Positions 57,025 to 64,000 of a DNA stretch of 64,000 nt are shown here, piece after piece. The stretch is from Thermoplasmata archaeon. Its GTDB lineage: Archaea > Thermoplasmatota > Thermoplasmata > Lutacidiplasmatales > UBA184. Numbering within the stretch: the stretch's first letter is position 1; each line of letters opens with the position of its first letter. The notes beneath the pieces are model-generated. The model had not been told where the DNA came from. It ran no database searches and worked only from the letters and a program-made list of their open reading frames with translations. The stretch spans positions 1-64,000 of the forward strand of contig DAHUXZ010000001.1 in the NCBI GenBank assembly GCA_027315455.1, read 5' to 3'. Position numbers and translations under genes: made by a program.

Positions 57025-57195
57025 CTAGCGTCGGACGTCGGAACGCGACATGGCCGCCGGGACCGGCAGCACCCGCATCGTGCACGGCATCGTCACGCCG
57101 CAGTCCCCGCAGTAGAGCCCCTCGTCGGCGACCCAGAGGAACTGGCCGCACCGATCGCACTTGCGCGGGTCGTCCGGGTCGTTGCGGCAGACCAT
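57025..57195 (-). CDS. small zinc-ribbon protein
   Basis: A 56-residue protein: MVCRNDPDDPRKCDRCGQ begins it, and the pairs CDRC and CGDC (KCDRCGQFLWVADEGLYCGD) form a rubredoxin-like zinc knuckle. The tail is MPCTMRVLPVPAAMSRSD. A CTTTGTAG box on the minus strand (57217-57223) lies about 26 nt before the ATG, supporting a real leaderless gene despite its size. Such proteins often accompany larger enzymes, but no partner is clear; the nrdJ leader lies downstream. Confidence 0.6.
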   Translation of the reverse strand: MVCRNDPDDPRKCDRCGQFLWVADEGLYCGDCGVTMPCTMRVLPVPAAMSRSDVRR

Positions 57196-57216
57196 GCCGG
57201 AGGGACCGGCCCTCGA

Positions 57217-57223
57217 CTACAAA
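57217..57223 (-). promoter_or_regulatory. zinc-ribbon gene promoter box
   Basis: TTTGTAG on the minus strand, centred 25-26 nt before the ATG at 57195; the only AT-rich spot between that gene and the downstream hairpin terminator of the next gene. Confidence 0.45.
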
Positions 57224-57254
57224 GAGCCCGCGCTGAAGGAGAGGGCGCCGTCGG

Positions 57255-57289
57255 AAAAAAAAGGGGGGAACCCCTCCGTAACGGAGGGG
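57255..57289 (-). terminator. hairpin plus T-run terminator
   Basis: On the minus strand a perfect 8-bp hairpin (CCCCTCCG/CGGAGGGG, loop of 3 nt, 57271-57289) is followed after 8 nt by eight T residues (57262-57255). It lies 25 bp after the stop of the 71-residue basic protein gene and should end that transcript. Confidence 0.75.
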
Positions 57290-57313
57290 CCCCGGAAAGA
57301 AGGGAGAACCGGA

Positions 57314-57529
57314 TCAGGCGTTCTTCATCCGGGCGCGGGAGACGAATCCCTTCTTGTCGAGGAAGTACATGTATCCGTCCTGCCGCGTGATCTTCTCGGT
57401 CCCGACACGAGCCTTCTTGCCGCTCTTGTTGAGCTTGGTCGGGGTCTTCCACAGGTACCCGTCCTTGCCGAGGTAGTACAGGTATCCCTTCTCTCGCTTG
57501 ATCTGTTCCTTGCCGACCTTCTCCGCCAT
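57314..57529 (-). CDS. small basic protein with internal duplication
   Basis: A 71-residue, Lys-rich protein built of two similar halves: VGKEQIKREKGYLYYLGKDG followed by YLWKTP, and VGTEKITRQDGYMYFLDKKG followed by FVSRAR. Each half looks like a beta-hairpin unit with aromatic residues. Similar short proteins exist in several archaea (from memory), and the function is unknown to me; nucleic-acid binding is possible given the charge. A TCAAATAGG box (57563-57571, minus) gives a leader of about 12 nt, and a strong terminator follows, so it is a single-gene unit, possibly highly expressed. Confidence 0.8.
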   Translation of the reverse strand: MAEKVGKEQIKREKGYLYYLGKDGYLWKTPTKLNKSGKKARVGTEKITRQDGYMYFLDKKGFVSRARMKNA

Positions 57530-57586
57530 GTTGGGCGACCTCGCCGGCGAGAAGGAAAGCCCTCCTATTTGAATGTAAGGTCGGAC

Positions 57587-58843
57587 TCACCTCGAAGAAA
57601 GGCAGATTCCCTGCCGGTAAACGGCCGTCGGAGCGACCCCGATCCGGTCCGGGATCTCCTCGACCGCCCGGACCGGGAACACGGCGAGGTCGGCGTCGCG
57701 GCCGACGGCGATGGTGCCGGCGGCCCCGCCGAGCCCGAGGGAGTGGGCGGCGTTGACCGTCGCCGCCGTCAGCGCCTCGGCCGGGGTGAGCCGGGCGGCG
57801 TAGACCGCGTGGGCCAGGACGACCGGCATCCCCTCGACCCACGAGTTCGGCGAGAGGTCGCTCCCGAGGGCGACCGGGACCCCCGCCTCGACGAAGTCGC
57901 GTCCCCTGGGCGGTGCCGGCGCGAGGGAGGCGAACGGGGTCACGGGCAGGAGGGTCGCGGTCACCCCCCGCTCGGCGAGTCGCGCGAGGTCGTCGTCCGT
58001 CGCCGCGAGCAGGTGGTCGGCGCTCGCCGCCCCGAGCCGGGCGGCGAGGCGGGCGCCGCCGCTGTGGCGGAACTCCTCGGCGTGCACCCGCAGGCCGAGA
58101 CCGAGCTCGCGCGCGGCCGTGAGGATGCGGGAGGCCTGGGTCGGGGAGAAGAACCCCGGCTCGCAGAAGACGTCCGCGAACCGTGCCCGTCGCCCGTGGG
58201 CGACCTCGGGCAGCGTGCGGCCGACGATTTCCTCGACATAGGCTCCCGGGCGCCCGGCGAACTCGGGGGGGACCGCGTGGGCGCCGAGGTAGGTCGGGAC
58301 GAGCCGTAGGCCGGTGCGGCGGGCGAGACGCGGCACGAGCGAGAGGAGCCGCAGCTCCCCGGCGTGCGTGAGGGCGTAGCCGCTCTTGACCTCGGCCGTC
58401 GTCGTCCCCCAGGCGGCCATCCGCCGAAGTCGCGCCTCCGCGGCGTCGAAGAGCGCCGCCGTCGACGCGCGCCGCGTCGCGCGCACGGTGGAAAAGATGC
58501 CGCCGCCGCGGCGGGCGATCTCGAGATAGGAGGCGCCGCGGACCTTGGCGGCGACCTCGCCGGAACGATCCCCGGCGAACAGGAGGTGGGTGTGGGGGTC
58601 GACGAACCCGGGTACCGCGCAGCTCCCGTCCATCTCGATCCGGCGGCCGCCCGAGCGCAGGCGGACCTCGCGGGCCGCCGCCCGGGACGTCCCCACGAAG
58701 ACGAACCGGCCGGCGTCGATCGCGACCGCGCCGTCCTCGACCCGCCCGAGCTCTTCCATGGCCGGCCCGAGGCGGGGCACGGGACCCGCCGCGAGCGTCG
58801 CGACCTCCCGGAACCCCGAGAGCACCAGGTCGGCTCGGATCAT
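57587..58843 (-). CDS. hutI: imidazolonepropionase
   Basis: Third enzyme of histidine degradation; opens the imidazolone ring. The 418 residues are of the amidohydrolase fold: metal-binding PGFVDPHTHLLFAGDRSGE, then GGGIFSTVRATR, TTTAEVKSGYAL, YLGAHAVPPEF, VHAEEFRHSGG, ADHLLAA and LGSDLSPNSW, all in the order seen in HutI. The ATG overlaps the RNase Z stop by 4 bp. hutH lies about 38 kb away. Urocanase and the fourth enzyme are not in the window. Confidence 0.95.
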   Translation of the reverse strand: MIRADLVLSGFREVATLAAGPVPRLGPAMEELGRVEDGAVAIDAGRFVFVGTSRAAAREVRLRSGGRRIEMDGSCAVPGFVDPHTHLLFAGDRSGEVAAKVRGASYLEIARRGGGIFSTVRATRRASTAALFDAAEARLRRMAAWGTTTAEVKSGYALTHAGELRLLSLVPRLARRTGLRLVPTYLGAHAVPPEFAGRPGAYVEEIVGRTLPEVAHGRRARFADVFCEPGFFSPTQASRILTAARELGLGLRVHAEEFRHSGGARLAARLGAASADHLLAATDDDLARLAERGVTATLLPVTPFASLAPAPPRGRDFVEAGVPVALGSDLSPNSWVEGMPVVLAHAVYAARLTPAEALTAATVNAAHSLGLGGAAGTIAVGRDADLAVFPVRAVEEIPDRIGVAPTAVYRQGICLSSR

Positions 58844-59742
58844 GGTTGGCGGACCAGGTAATCGAGGAGGTCCCGCGCCGCGTGGCTGTGGAGGAAGACC
58901 TGCCGGGCCTCGGTCTCGAGGGGCTCGATCTCCTTGTAGCGGGAGGAGAAGTGCGTGAGGTAGAGCGACTCCACGCCCGCGGCCGTCGCGATCTCGGCGG
59001 CCTGGCGGGCGGAGGAGTGCCCCCACCGGTTCCCCTCGACCTCGAGGTCGGTAGCGGTCGTCGACTCGTGGATGAGCAGTGTCGCCCGGTCGGCCAGCCG
59101 GCGGATCTCCTCGGAGGGCGCGGAGTCGCCGGAGTAGACGACGGACCGCCCCGCGCGCGGCGGGCCCATGACGTCCTCCGGCCGGACGACGCCGCTCCCG
59201 ACGCGCACGGACTCCCCCGCCTCGAGCCGGGCGAAGTCGGGGCCGCGGATGCCGAGGGCCCGGGCGCGCGGGCCGTCGAAGCGGCCCCGCCGCGCGTCCT
59301 CCTCGAGGCGGTAGGCGAGCGCGGGGACGGGGTGGTCGGCCGCGACGGTCCGGACCGTGTAGCCGGGAAGGTCGAGCGAGGCACCCGGGGCCAGCGGATG
59401 GACCGAGACGGGGAACCGCAGGGTGAAGTAGCCCATGCCGAGGACCCGGTCGATCATCTCCTTCGCGTCCGGGGGCCCGTAGATGTCGAGCGGCTCGCTC
59501 CGGTTGTTGAGCCCCATGCTCTGGATGAGGCCCGGGAGGCCGAGGAAGTGGTCGCCGTGGAAGTGGGTGAGGAAGATGCGGCGCACCCGCATGAACGACG
59601 CCGACGATTGGAAGAACTGCCGCTGGGTGCCCTCGCCGCAGTCCAGGAGGACCAGCTCCCGCTCGAGATCGACGGCGATGGCGCTCGCGGAGCGGTCCTT
59701 CGTCGGCCAGGACCCGGCGGTGCCGAGGAAGGTCACCCGCAT
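58840..59742 (-). CDS. rnz: ribonuclease Z
   Basis: Cuts the 3' trailer from pre-tRNAs. The 300-residue metallo-beta-lactamase protein shows LGTAGSWPTKDRSASAIAV (family start), LLDCGEGTQRQ, the zinc motif LTHFHGDHFLGLPGL, YSGDSAPSEE, LIHESTT and the C-terminal HFSSRY. Length fits the short form. A CTAATAG box on the minus strand (A at 59768) is 26 nt before the ATG, so the transcript should be leaderless. hutI follows with a 4-bp overlap. Confidence 0.96.
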   Translation of the reverse strand: MRVTFLGTAGSWPTKDRSASAIAVDLERELVLLDCGEGTQRQFFQSSASFMRVRRIFLTHFHGDHFLGLPGLIQSMGLNNRSEPLDIYGPPDAKEMIDRVLGMGYFTLRFPVSVHPLAPGASLDLPGYTVRTVAADHPVPALAYRLEEDARRGRFDGPRARALGIRGPDFARLEAGESVRVGSGVVRPEDVMGPPRAGRSVVYSGDSAPSEEIRRLADRATLLIHESTTATDLEVEGNRWGHSSARQAAEIATAAGVESLYLTHFSSRYKEIEPLETEARQVFLHSHAARDLLDYLVRQP

Positions 59743-59832
59743 CGGCGGCCGCCAGCCGGTTCCCCTCTATTAGGGGAGGGGGCGAACGGGGAGGGTCAAG
59801 GAGAAGTAGGCCGCCGTTCTCCGCCTGAGCGC

Positions 59833-60942
59833 ATGGTCGACTGGGAGGCCGTCGAGCGGCTCCGCTCGAAGGGCTGGGACTGGGATCGTATCGCTGCGGA
59901 CCCCCGCGCGGAGTTTCACGCGGAAGAGGGGATGGGCGAGGCGGGACGGGCCCTGCGCGCCCTGTACTACCAGCGTCGGTCCCGGCAGCAGCGCCGCCCG
60001 GGTCCGGGGGGCGGCTCCCGGAAGTCCGGCGACCTGTCGGACCGGCCCAAGTGGACCCTCGCGCGGGTGGGGATGATCATCGCTCCCGCCTTCGGCATCT
60101 GGCTCGGCCTGGCCCTTCTTCTGCCGTCCCCGGTCGGTACCTACCTCCCGGCGTTCCCCGTGCTCGTCGTCCTGTTCCTCGCGGCGGTGTTCGTCCTCGC
60201 CTTCGGACTCCTTCGTGCGTCCGAGCGGTGGAACACCACCCTGCGCAACGGGGTCGTCGTCGGCGTCGTGCTCGGGTTCGTGCTCGCGGGCAGCCTCGGG
60301 CTTTCCGCGGTCCTGGGCGGCTGCCCGACCCTCTCGTCGAACCTCGGTCCGGAGCCCGCCCAGTGGGAGAAGGCCGCGAACCCTTCCTGGCAGTCCAACG
60401 GCGCCCCGGTGTTCTTCTTCTACGGGTCGATCGCCTGCCCGTTCTGCTCGGCGTCGAGCTGGGCCGTGGAGTTCGCCCTGTCCAAGCTCGGGACCCTCTC
60501 CGGCACCTACTACGACCATTCCTCCCTCACCGACACCTACCCCGGTACTCCCGAGGTGGTCCTCGCGTCGGCCACGCTCCAGAGCCAGTGGGTCTCGCTC
60601 AACATCCTTGAGACGACCGACAACACCCACATCACCTACCCGGCCTTCCCCTCCTGCACCGAGCAGGCGTACGTCTCCGCCTACGACTCCACCGGCATCC
60701 CGTTCGTCGTCGTGAACGGCCAGTACATCCACGCCGGCACGCTCGTCGACCCGAGCCAGCTGGCCGGCCTCAACGCGACCACCATCCAGGGCCAGATCGC
60801 CCAGCACCAGGGGGTGGCGTGGAACGCGGTGCAGTCCCAGGGGTACTTCCTGCTCGCCTATCTGGTCAAGGCGAACGGGGGTCAGCCGACCAGCATCGCG
60901 ACCGACCCGACCGTCGCCGCGGACCTCGCTCAGATCACCTAG
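59833..60942 (+). CDS. membrane-anchored thioredoxin-fold (DsbA-like, DUF929) protein
   Basis: A 369-residue protein. A charged cytoplasmic N terminus of about 75 residues (WEAVERLRSKGWDWDRIAAD) precedes three membrane segments (GMIIAPAFGIWLGLALLLPS, FPVLVVLFLAAVFVLAFGLL, GVVVGVVLGFVLAGSLGLSA). The C-terminal 200 residues lie outside and hold a thioredoxin-like domain with PVFFFYGSIACPFCSASSW (C-x2-C) and GIPFVVVNGQYI with the cis-proline. It probably forms disulfides in exported proteins, with the VKOR protein encoded 10 bp downstream restoring it. A weak AAGTAG box is 25 nt before the ATG. Confidence 0.85.
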   Translation: MVDWEAVERLRSKGWDWDRIAADPRAEFHAEEGMGEAGRALRALYYQRRSRQQRRPGPGGGSRKSGDLSDRPKWTLARVGMIIAPAFGIWLGLALLLPSPVGTYLPAFPVLVVLFLAAVFVLAFGLLRASERWNTTLRNGVVVGVVLGFVLAGSLGLSAVLGGCPTLSSNLGPEPAQWEKAANPSWQSNGAPVFFFYGSIACPFCSASSWAVEFALSKLGTLSGTYYDHSSLTDTYPGTPEVVLASATLQSQWVSLNILETTDNTHITYPAFPSCTEQAYVSAYDSTGIPFVVVNGQYIHAGTLVDPSQLAGLNATTIQGQIAQHQGVAWNAVQSQGYFLLAYLVKANGGQPTSIATDPTVAADLAQIT

Positions 60943-60952
60943 CGGAAGCCGG

Positions 60953-61426
60953 ATGCGCGCCGCGACCGTCCACACCATCATCCTGCTCGCCGCGTTCGCC
61001 GGCCTCCTCGTCAGCGGCTGGGCGGCCTACGAATCGACCCATCCGGCGGTCCAGGGGACGTGCACGGTGAACGCGTTCGTCTCCTGCGCCGCCGTCGACA
61101 CGAGCGGGCACACGACCACCCTCGGGGTTCCCGACTGGGCGATCGGCATCGGGGGATTCGTCCTCCTCATCGCCCTCGACATCCCCCTCTACCGCACGTG
61201 GAAGCGACCGTGGCTGCTGGCGGTCACGGGGTTCGCGGGGCTCGGCATCGCGACGAGCGTCTACTTCGCCTACATCGAGCTCGCGATCATCCACGCGTTC
61301 TGCCTCGTCTGCTTCTCCGCCTATCTGGCCGACGCCGTGGTCCTCGCGGGGGCCCTCTACTTGATCCGGAGCGGCCGCACCTCCCGCGAGGAGGCCGCGG
61401 CCCCGGCCGGGCCGGAGCCGACCTGA
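60953..61426 (+). CDS. VKOR-family disulfide-generating membrane protein
   Basis: A 157-residue homologue of vitamin K epoxide reductase, which passes electrons from a thioredoxin-like partner to a quinone. Four membrane segments are visible. The loop pair of cysteines is in CTVNAFVSCAAVDTS, the conserved Ser/Asp region follows, and the active-site C-x2-C is in IIHAFCLVCFSAYL. It lies 10 bp after the DsbA-like gene, the standard arrangement for an archaeal oxidative-folding pair. A short acidic/Ala-rich tail ends the protein. Confidence 0.92.
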   Translation: MRAATVHTIILLAAFAGLLVSGWAAYESTHPAVQGTCTVNAFVSCAAVDTSGHTTTLGVPDWAIGIGGFVLLIALDIPLYRTWKRPWLLAVTGFAGLGIATSVYFAYIELAIIHAFCLVCFSAYLADAVVLAGALYLIRSGRTSREEAAAPAGPEPT

Positions 61427-61429
61427 GCC

Positions 61430-62131
61430 CTACGGCGTTGGAGAGTAGCCTGCCTTCCGGCGGGCGTCCTCGCGCTCGACGGCGTCGTTGGCCACGCGGA
61501 TCGCGCGCACCGTGCGCGCGAACGCCTCGAGGTGGTCCCCGCGGACCCCGACCACGAGGGCCGCGTCGCCCATGCCCGTGTAGAGGCGGGAGCCGACGCA
61601 CCCGAGGGACAGCGCGACGGGGGCCCCCTGGTTGAGGGTCGGCACGATGGCGCACATCGGCCGGCCGTTCATCGGGACGGGGCCCTTCGCCGCCTCGGCG
61701 GCGAGCATCGCCGACTTCGGGCTCGCGAACAGAAGGACGTTCGTCGGCGGGACCGGCAGGGAGCCGAGCGGACCGTAGGCCACGAAGCGAGGGGGCTTCG
61801 CGTTCCGCGGGATCTTCGCCTCGTCCCCGGGCGCCAGGTAGCCGTCCTTCTGCATCTGACCGACCGTCGCCATGAGGCGGGCGCCGACCTCGCCCTCGGG
61901 GGCGATCCCGTGGACGAAGGCGCCGATCTCGCACGCCTCGTGGGCGTGGAGGTCCGCGTAGAACGCCCGACTCCGCCCCTCGGAGAAGAAGGTGCAGACC
62001 GACGGCGCTCCCCCCGGGTGAAGCGGCACGCCGTGCGGCGGTGCCTCGAGGTAGGAGATCTGCATCGGCGGGCTGGTGAGGGCGAGGTCCCGGGTGAGGT
62101 CGCGTGCGAGGTCGGCCAGGTTCACGGGCAT
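61430..62131 (-). CDS. DUF169 family protein
   Basis: A 233-residue member of DUF169 (COG2043), a family of unknown function common in archaea and anaerobes. Family features are DLALTSPPMQISYLE, CTFFSEGRS, HEACEIGAFVHGI, FASPKSAMLAAEAA and a late Cys in LSLGCVGSRLYTGMGD. Three or four conserved cysteines hint at metal or cluster binding. The gene ends 3 bp after the convergent VKOR gene. A CTATACG box lies 26-30 nt before the ATG, with a 14-bp palindrome directly upstream. Confidence 0.85.
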   Translation of the reverse strand: MPVNLADLARDLTRDLALTSPPMQISYLEAPPHGVPLHPGGAPSVCTFFSEGRSRAFYADLHAHEACEIGAFVHGIAPEGEVGARLMATVGQMQKDGYLAPGDEAKIPRNAKPPRFVAYGPLGSLPVPPTNVLLFASPKSAMLAAEAAKGPVPMNGRPMCAIVPTLNQGAPVALSLGCVGSRLYTGMGDAALVVGVRGDHLEAFARTVRAIRVANDAVEREDARRKAGYSPTP

Positions 62132-62156
62132 GGATGGGGTCGCCCAGTCTCCGCGC

Positions 62157-62180
62157 GTATAGAGGATTTCCGAACGGAAA
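62157..62180 (-). promoter_or_regulatory. DUF169 gene promoter with palindrome
   Basis: CTCTATACG on the minus strand (62157-62165) is the TATA-like box. TTTCCG-AA-CGGAAA (62167-62180), a perfect 14-bp palindrome, lies right upstream of it where TFB would bind, a suitable regulator site. Confidence 0.55.
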
Positions 62181-62258
62181 GCGTCGGCGGGGCCCGGGGG
62201 GGTGCCGGGGGCGGCCGCGGCCCCCCCCGTCCACCGCCGGTGGCCCGAGCGCTTCGCG

Positions 62259-62265
62259 TTATATA
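62259..62265 (+). promoter_or_regulatory. atp operon promoter box
   Basis: TTATATA, about 36 nt before the ATG of the K subunit gene; predicts a leader of about 11 nt. Confidence 0.5.
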
Positions 62266-62298
62266 CCCGACCTTGCTCGGCGGCCCGGGAACCGGGAA

Positions 62299-62529
62299 AT
62301 GCCGGCGGACATCGTCACGGCTGCAGAGGCCATCGGAGCGGGGATCGCGATCGCCGGCGGGCTGATCGGGACGGGCATGGCCCAGTCCGGGATCGGGGCC
62401 GCGGGCATGGGGATCATCGCCGAGAAGCCCGAGAAGTTCGGCCAGGTGCTGATCTTCTTCGTCATTCCCGAAACGCTCTGGATCCTCGGGTTCGTGCTGG
62501 GCATCGTCCTCTTGCTCAACATCCTGTAG
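62299..62529 (+). CDS. atpK: A-type ATP synthase subunit K (membrane rotor)
   Basis: Rotor subunit of 76 residues carrying ions through the membrane. It is a single helical hairpin: AIGAGIAIAGGLIGTGMAQS and IFFVIPETLWILGFVLGIVL, with the ion-binding carboxylate in IPETLWILG. The glycine-rich first helix and the polar loop EKPEKFGQ are typical. It has its own promoter box and is followed by subunits E and C. Subunits H and I, which often precede K in archaea, are not upstream. Confidence 0.95.
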   Translation: MPADIVTAAEAIGAGIAIAGGLIGTGMAQSGIGAAGMGIIAEKPEKFGQVLIFFVIPETLWILGFVLGIVLLLNIL

Positions 62530-62540
62530 GACCGCCCGCC

Positions 62541-63095
62541 ATGAGCCTCGAGCGCCTCGTCGCGGAGATCGAAGCCCGCGGGAAGGAGGAGCTCGCCCGC
62601 GAGGAGTCCCGCGCCGGCTCCGAGAAGGCGGGGCACCTCGCGGAACGCGAGCGGCGGATCGGCCAGCTCCGCCACGACCTCGCCCAGAGCGCGAGCGCCG
62701 ACGCGGCGCGCGAGCGCGCGCAGCGGGTCGCGGCGGCGAAGCTCCAGGCGCGCAAGCTCCTCTACGAGGCCCGGGAGAAGCGGATGGTCGAGTCGCTCGG
62801 GGCGACGCGCCAGCTCCTCGAGGAGTTCACGGAGTCCGACGAGTACAAAGAGCTCCTCAAGCGCATGCTCGCCGCGGCGCAGTCCCAGCTCGGCAAGGAC
62901 CTCAAGGTCAGCGGGCGGTCGGAGGATGCCGCCGTCCTCAAGAGCGTCGCCGGCCGGGCCTACGTCGCGACGCCCGTCGAGGTCCTCGGCGGGCTCGTCG
63001 CCGAGACGTCCGACGGGGCCCGCCGGCTCAACCTCACCTTCGACGAGCTGCTCCGCCTGCGCGAGGACAAGGTCCGCGACCTCCTCGGGCGCTAG
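62541..63095 (+). CDS. atpE: A-type ATP synthase subunit E
   Basis: Peripheral stalk subunit of 184 residues. The N-terminal half is a long charged coiled coil (LVAEIEARGKEELAREESRA, ERRIGQLRHDLAQSAS) and the C-terminal half a small mixed domain (SVAGRAYVATPVEVLGGLVA, LNLTFDELLRLREDKVRDLL) as in AtpE/NtpE. It lies 11 bp after the K gene and 15 bp before the C gene. Confidence 0.93.
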   Translation: MSLERLVAEIEARGKEELAREESRAGSEKAGHLAERERRIGQLRHDLAQSASADAARERAQRVAAAKLQARKLLYEAREKRMVESLGATRQLLEEFTESDEYKELLKRMLAAAQSQLGKDLKVSGRSEDAAVLKSVAGRAYVATPVEVLGGLVAETSDGARRLNLTFDELLRLREDKVRDLLGR

Positions 63096-63110
63096 GCCGG
63101 GACGGGGTCG

Positions 63111-64000
63111 ATGTCGAGCTCGCCGTACGCGGCCGCCCTGGGCCGGTTCAAGGCCGTCGCGACGCATCTCCTTTCGAAGGACAGCCTTGGTCCCCTGCTC
63201 GCCGCGAAGGACCTGGCCGAGGTCACGAAGCTTCTCGAGCCGACGGCCTACGGCAGCGAGCTCGCCGCCGCCTCGGCCCAGTACAAGGGCGTCGAGCTGC
63301 TGGAGGTCGCGGTCAACCGTCTCTTCGTCCGCCGCAACCGCATGGCGCTCGAGGCGGCCCCGTTCGCCGGCAAGCCCGTCGTGGCGGCCTACCTGCGCCG
63401 CTGGGACGTGCAGAACATCGGCCTCATCCTCTCGTCGAAGGCCCAGAACCGCCTGATGACCGCCGTCGAGACGTTCCTCGTCTCGAGCCGGGACATCCCG
63501 GCCGGCCTCATCGGCGGGGCCATGACGCTGGACGACTTCCGCCAGCTCCTCGCCCAGCCGACGCTCGAGGCGATCGCCGCGGCGCTCGTGCGCTACGGCT
63601 ACGGCGCGGCGCTCCTCCCGCTCCTGGACGGCTACCAGCGGACCCACGACATCTTCCCGCTCCTCCAGGCGCTCGACCGGGACTACTACGCCCGGCTCCT
63701 CGAGGCGATCCACCACTTCCAGGGGGACGAGTGGGTCGTCCGCCAGTTCGTCCAGAGCGAGATCGACCTCAAGAACGCCCTCCTCGTCCTCAAGGGCAAG
63801 GACGCCGGCCTCCCGCTCGACGAGGTCCTGGCGCGGTTCTTGGACGGCGGCCCGTTCACGCGGGTCCAGGCCGGGGACGCGTTCACCGCCCGCGGTCTCC
63901 TCGAGATCGTCCCGGTCCTCGAGGCGCGCTTTCCCCACCTCGCCGAGGGCCTCCCCCGCTACGAGGAGAGCCGCAGCCTGGTCGGGTTCGAGACGGTCCT
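63111..64000 (+). CDS. atpC: A-type ATP synthase subunit C, 3' end outside window
   Basis: Central-stalk subunit (V-type d/AtpC family) linking the rotor ring to the shaft; 296 residues are visible and the gene runs off the right edge. The family pattern is seen in SPYAAALGRFKAVATHLLSK, VVAAYLRRWDVQNIGLILSS, AALVRYGYGAALLPLLDGY and DYYARLLEAIHHFQGDEWVV followed by RQFVQSEIDLKNALLVL. The ATG at 63111 is 15 bp after subunit E. Subunits F, A, B and D would be expected beyond the window. Confidence 0.93.
   Translation, partial: MSSSPYAAALGRFKAVATHLLSKDSLGPLLAAKDLAEVTKLLEPTAYGSELAAASAQYKGVELLEVAVNRLFVRRNRMALEAAPFAGKPVVAAYLRRWDVQNIGLILSSKAQNRLMTAVETFLVSSRDIPAGLIGGAMTLDDFRQLLAQPTLEAIAAALVRYGYGAALLPLLDGYQRTHDIFPLLQALDRDYYARLLEAIHHFQGDEWVVRQFVQSEIDLKNALLVLKGKDAGLPLDEVLARFLDGGPFTRVQAGDAFTARGLLEIVPVLEARFPHLAEGLPRYEESRSLVGFETV

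Overview
The window is about 64 kb of very GC-rich, densely packed archaeal chromosome. Archaeal markers are the large subunit of DNA polymerase D (DP2), RadA, FtsZ, archaeal RNase P protein Pop5, type II methionine aminopeptidase, PurP and the start of an A-type ATP synthase operon. DP2 excludes Crenarchaeota. A split methionine synthase, a GT4-HAD-GH15 sugar cluster, class II ribonucleotide reductase and many leaderless genes fit a GC-rich Thermoplasmata-like euryarchaeon, but the lineage is inferred. Nickel superoxide dismutase, CO/xanthine-dehydrogenase-type molybdenum hydroxylase subunits, a glycolate-oxidase-like flavoprotein and a DsbA/VKOR-type pair suggest contact with oxygen.

Layout. 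1-3.3 kb: end of a Cas4-like nuclease, a methyltransferase, then ndk, a Sua5-type gene and map. 3.3-9.5 kb (minus): two MetE-like genes followed by an unusual ABC permease fused to a beta-propeller, and a partner permease. 9.7-13.7 kb: malic enzyme, GNAT, purC, radA. 13.7-17.3 kb (minus): molybdate/tungstate transporter operon with its own HTH-TOBE regulator and a palindromic operator. 17.4-20.8 kb: nickel SOD with a divergent S26 maturation protease, hutH, a zinc-ribbon protein. 21-29.2 kb: receiver-like protein, FAD oxidase, mutY/trx divergent pair, purH, a pilin-like secreted protein, pop5 and ftsZ. 29.6-33.1 kb: DP2 and a tRNA-Arg with an intron in the T-loop. 33.1-39.9 kb: HTH protein, coxMSL-type genes, purP, gcvT. 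39.9-44.1 kb: STAND-like ATPase with nadC and nadA. 44.1-49.4 kb: membrane proteins, PolX, GNAT, a TIGR02757-like protein. 49.4-53.9 kb (minus): sugar cluster. 54-59.7 kb (minus): nrdJ, small proteins, hutI, rnz. 59.8-61.4 kb: DsbA-like protein and VKOR. 61.4-64 kb: DUF169 protein and the start of the atp operon (K, E, C).

How parts work together. The molybdate/tungstate transporter can feed the molybdenum hydroxylase. purC, purH and purP belong to purine synthesis. hutH and hutI are two steps of histidine degradation, but they lie 38 kb apart. nadA and nadC form NAD synthesis. A recurring promoter element (TTTATCC, CTTAAG or a related AT-rich box) sits about 26 nt before many start codons, indicating leaderless transcripts; this was used to choose several starts. 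No CRISPR array, insertion sequence or prophage was seen. The most unusual items are the propeller-permease fusion, the tRNA-Arg T-loop intron with a complete bulge-helix-bulge, the nickel SOD system, the operator of the molybdate operon, and a MutY with a substituted catalytic residue and an intact Nudix box.
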